The position numbers and the translations under genes were made by a program. The notes beneath the pieces are model-generated. The model did not search any database, had not been told where the DNA came from, and saw only the letters and a list, made by a program, of their open reading frames with translations. Source: JBLFWJ01 sp047611425 (lineage in GTDB: Bacteria > Bacteroidota > Bacteroidia > UBA10329). From it: a DNA stretch of 6,736 nucleotides. Of the stretch, positions 5,441 through 6,736 are shown piece by piece. The DNA is taken from the NCBI GenBank assembly GCA_047611425.1, contig JBLFWJ010000172.1:1-6736 (forward strand), written 5' to 3'. Position 1 is the first letter of the stretch. Each line of letters starts with the position of its first letter.

Positions 5441-6736
5441 ATGGCGAGATTACTAATACTCATTTGTCTTTCACTTTTGACCGCCCAATCCGGTGCTCAG
5501 ACAATGGTGATGAACGAGCGGTGTGCACTTGCCGTGGATCATCTCTTGAATCTTGATCGTGACAGCGCAATGATTCTCATCCGAAAGGAAGAAGCTGAGA
5601 ATCCTGCCAATGCCATGGTTCACTATTTGTACAACCTTTCCGATTTCTTAACCACGGTTGTTACCGAGGATGAAGATTACTTCAATGAGCATGAAGAACA
5701 GCGCAATGCTCGAATCAAAGCGATAAGTAAAGTCCCATCCGACAATCCGTATAGAAAATTCGCTCTTGCTGAGGTTAATCTGCAGTGGGCGTTTTCCAGA
5801 CTAAGATTCAAGGAGTACTTCAAGGCTGCAATTGAGATTAATCGGGCATTCCATCTTCTGGAGGAGAACATCGTTGCCCATCCAGACTTTCTGCCCAACA
5901 AGAAAGGCATTGGACTTCTACATGCATTGATTGGAACAGTACCTGATCAGTACAGGTGGGCAACCAATTTGATGGGTGTAAATGGAACGGTTTCCGGTGG
6001 ATTGTCAGAATTAAGGCAAGCTGTTCAGGAAAGTCATAACCATCCGAAGTATGCTTTTCTGGAAAAGGAAAGTCTATTCCTCTACTCCTTTATTGTACTC
6101 AATTTAACTTCGGATAAATCTGAGTTGAATGCTGTGGCTGGCCCTCTTGATCGGCTTGCGATGCAAAGCCCTTTGATCGCTTTTGCCAAGGCCAGTGTTC
6201 TGGCCGAGAATGGAAAAACGTTAGACGCAATCTCCCTTTTGGAAGAATGTGGATACGAAAAGCGAAACCTCCGCTTTCATTATTTGGATCACCTACTTGG
6301 GAGTTACCAACTCTACAGCATGAATCGAAAGTGCGAGCGAGCTTTGAGTCGTTACGCATCCAACTTCAAAGGCAAAAGTTATCTCAAGGCCAACCAGCTT
6401 ATGCTGGCTTACCATCGGTTAATCTTCTTCAATTCTGAAGAAATGTACCAGAGCAAATTGGCTGAAATAGTTGGAATCGGAAGCACAATGCTTGATGAAG
6501 ACAAACAGGCTCAAAAGGCATTCGAAAAGGGCGATGTTCCAAACCTTGATTTGCTCAAATCTCGTTTACAGTTTGATGGAGGCTTTTTAGAAGAGGCCTT
6601 GAGCACACTTAAAAATGCGGATCAAAAATCCTTCTCTGTAAAGGACAAACTCGAATTGGATTATCGTACCGGTAGAGTTTATCACAAGATGAAAGACCAT
6701 TCAAAGGCCATTTCATTCTACAAGAAAACGGTTAAT
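5441..6736 (+). CDS. Exported TPR-like repeat protein (3'-truncated by window end)
   Basis: An ATG at 5441 opens a 432-codon frame that runs without a stop to the last base of the window, so the gene continues beyond it. The N-terminus MARLLILICLSLLTAQSGAQ is a signal peptide with a likely signal peptidase I site after SGA (residue 19). Cys9 is within the hydrophobic core and not in a lipobox. The rest is helical. Residues about 100-200 (YRKFALAEVNLQWAFSRLRF, LPNKKGIGLLHALIGTVPD, RWATNLMG) resemble a Bacteroidota family of periplasmic tetratricopeptide proteins. Clearer TPR units lie near 377-391 (DGGFLEEALSTLKNA) and 405-432 (YRTGRVYHKMKDHSKAISFY). TPRs mediate protein-protein contacts; no specific partner is evident. 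It follows the terminator at 5406, so it needs its own promoter, which I cannot identify. Its function is unknown. Confidence 0.85.
   Translation, partial: MARLLILICLSLLTAQSGAQTMVMNERCALAVDHLLNLDRDSAMILIRKEEAENPANAMVHYLYNLSDFLTTVVTEDEDYFNEHEEQRNARIKAISKVPSDNPYRKFALAEVNLQWAFSRLRFKEYFKAAIEINRAFHLLEENIVAHPDFLPNKKGIGLLHALIGTVPDQYRWATNLMGVNGTVSGGLSELRQAVQESHNHPKYAFLEKESLFLYSFIVLNLTSDKSELNAVAGPLDRLAMQSPLIAFAKASVLAENGKTLDAISLLEECGYEKRNLRFHYLDHLLGSYQLYSMNRKCERALSRYASNFKGKSYLKANQLMLAYHRLIFFNSEEMYQSKLAEIVGIGSTMLDEDKQAQKAFEKGDVPNLDLLKSRLQFDGGFLEEALSTLKNADQKSFSVKDKLELDYRTGRVYHKMKDHSKAISFYKKTVN

Noticed and set aside
6247..6438. Plus-strand open frame inside the TPR gene
   Set aside because: It is out of frame with the long 5441-6736 reading frame, which has a signal peptide and repeats; this short frame has no independent support.
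1..6736. CRISPR array, tRNA/rRNA, insertion sequence or phage/defence island
   Set aside because: No direct-repeat arrays, tRNA-like cloverleaf, transposase, terminal inverted repeats or defence-type gene cluster could be seen; the only mobile-type element is the small toxin-antitoxin pair.

Overview
The window looks like ordinary chromosome from a member of the Bacteroidota, possibly a flavobacterial or cryomorph-type lineage. The phylum call rests on several signs. Two clear matches to the Bacteroidota -7 promoter consensus TAnnTTTG lie just upstream of genes. Shine-Dalgarno sequences are absent before the starts. The gene set is typical of the phylum: a UvrD-type helicase with a C-terminal RecB-like nuclease, lpxK, a trimeric-type purine nucleoside phosphorylase, and a Nif3 family protein followed by a coiled-coil/C4 zinc-ribbon protein. 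The lpxK gene implies a lipid A-bearing outer membrane. The genus cannot be read from this sequence.

Layout. (1) Positions 1-749, + strand: the 3' end of an AddA/RecB-like helicase-nuclease gene. (2) 781-1261, +: a small type II toxin-antitoxin pair. The antitoxin looks intact. The ParE/RelE-like toxin appears to carry a one-base frameshift near 1182-1185; the conserved C-terminal motif survives in the other frame and ends at 1261. (3) 1298-1642, +: a small membrane-anchored protein resembling the DUF4258-type proteins of Bacteroidota, behind a good -7 box. (4) 1643-3476, -: lpxK followed by the phosphorylase gene, overlapping by 20 bases and converging on the previous gene with no bases between the two stop codons. 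(5) 3477-3519: a 43-base divergent promoter region. (6) 3520-5383, +: nif3-like gene and zinc-ribbon gene one base apart, closed by a strong intrinsic terminator at 5406-5433. (7) 5441 to the window end, +: a 432-codon open frame with a signal peptide and TPR-like helical repeats. It has no stop in the window, so it is a 3'-truncated gene.

The genes mostly serve unrelated housekeeping roles: DNA repair, lipid A synthesis, purine salvage, a metal-binding protein of unknown role, and an exported repeat protein. Nothing here makes a convincing new multi-gene system. The observations most worth a second look are the frameshifted toxin, the Asp at the base-specificity position of the phosphorylase, the overlapping divergent promoters with a near-leaderless lpxK, and the tightly coupled Nif3/zinc-ribbon pair.
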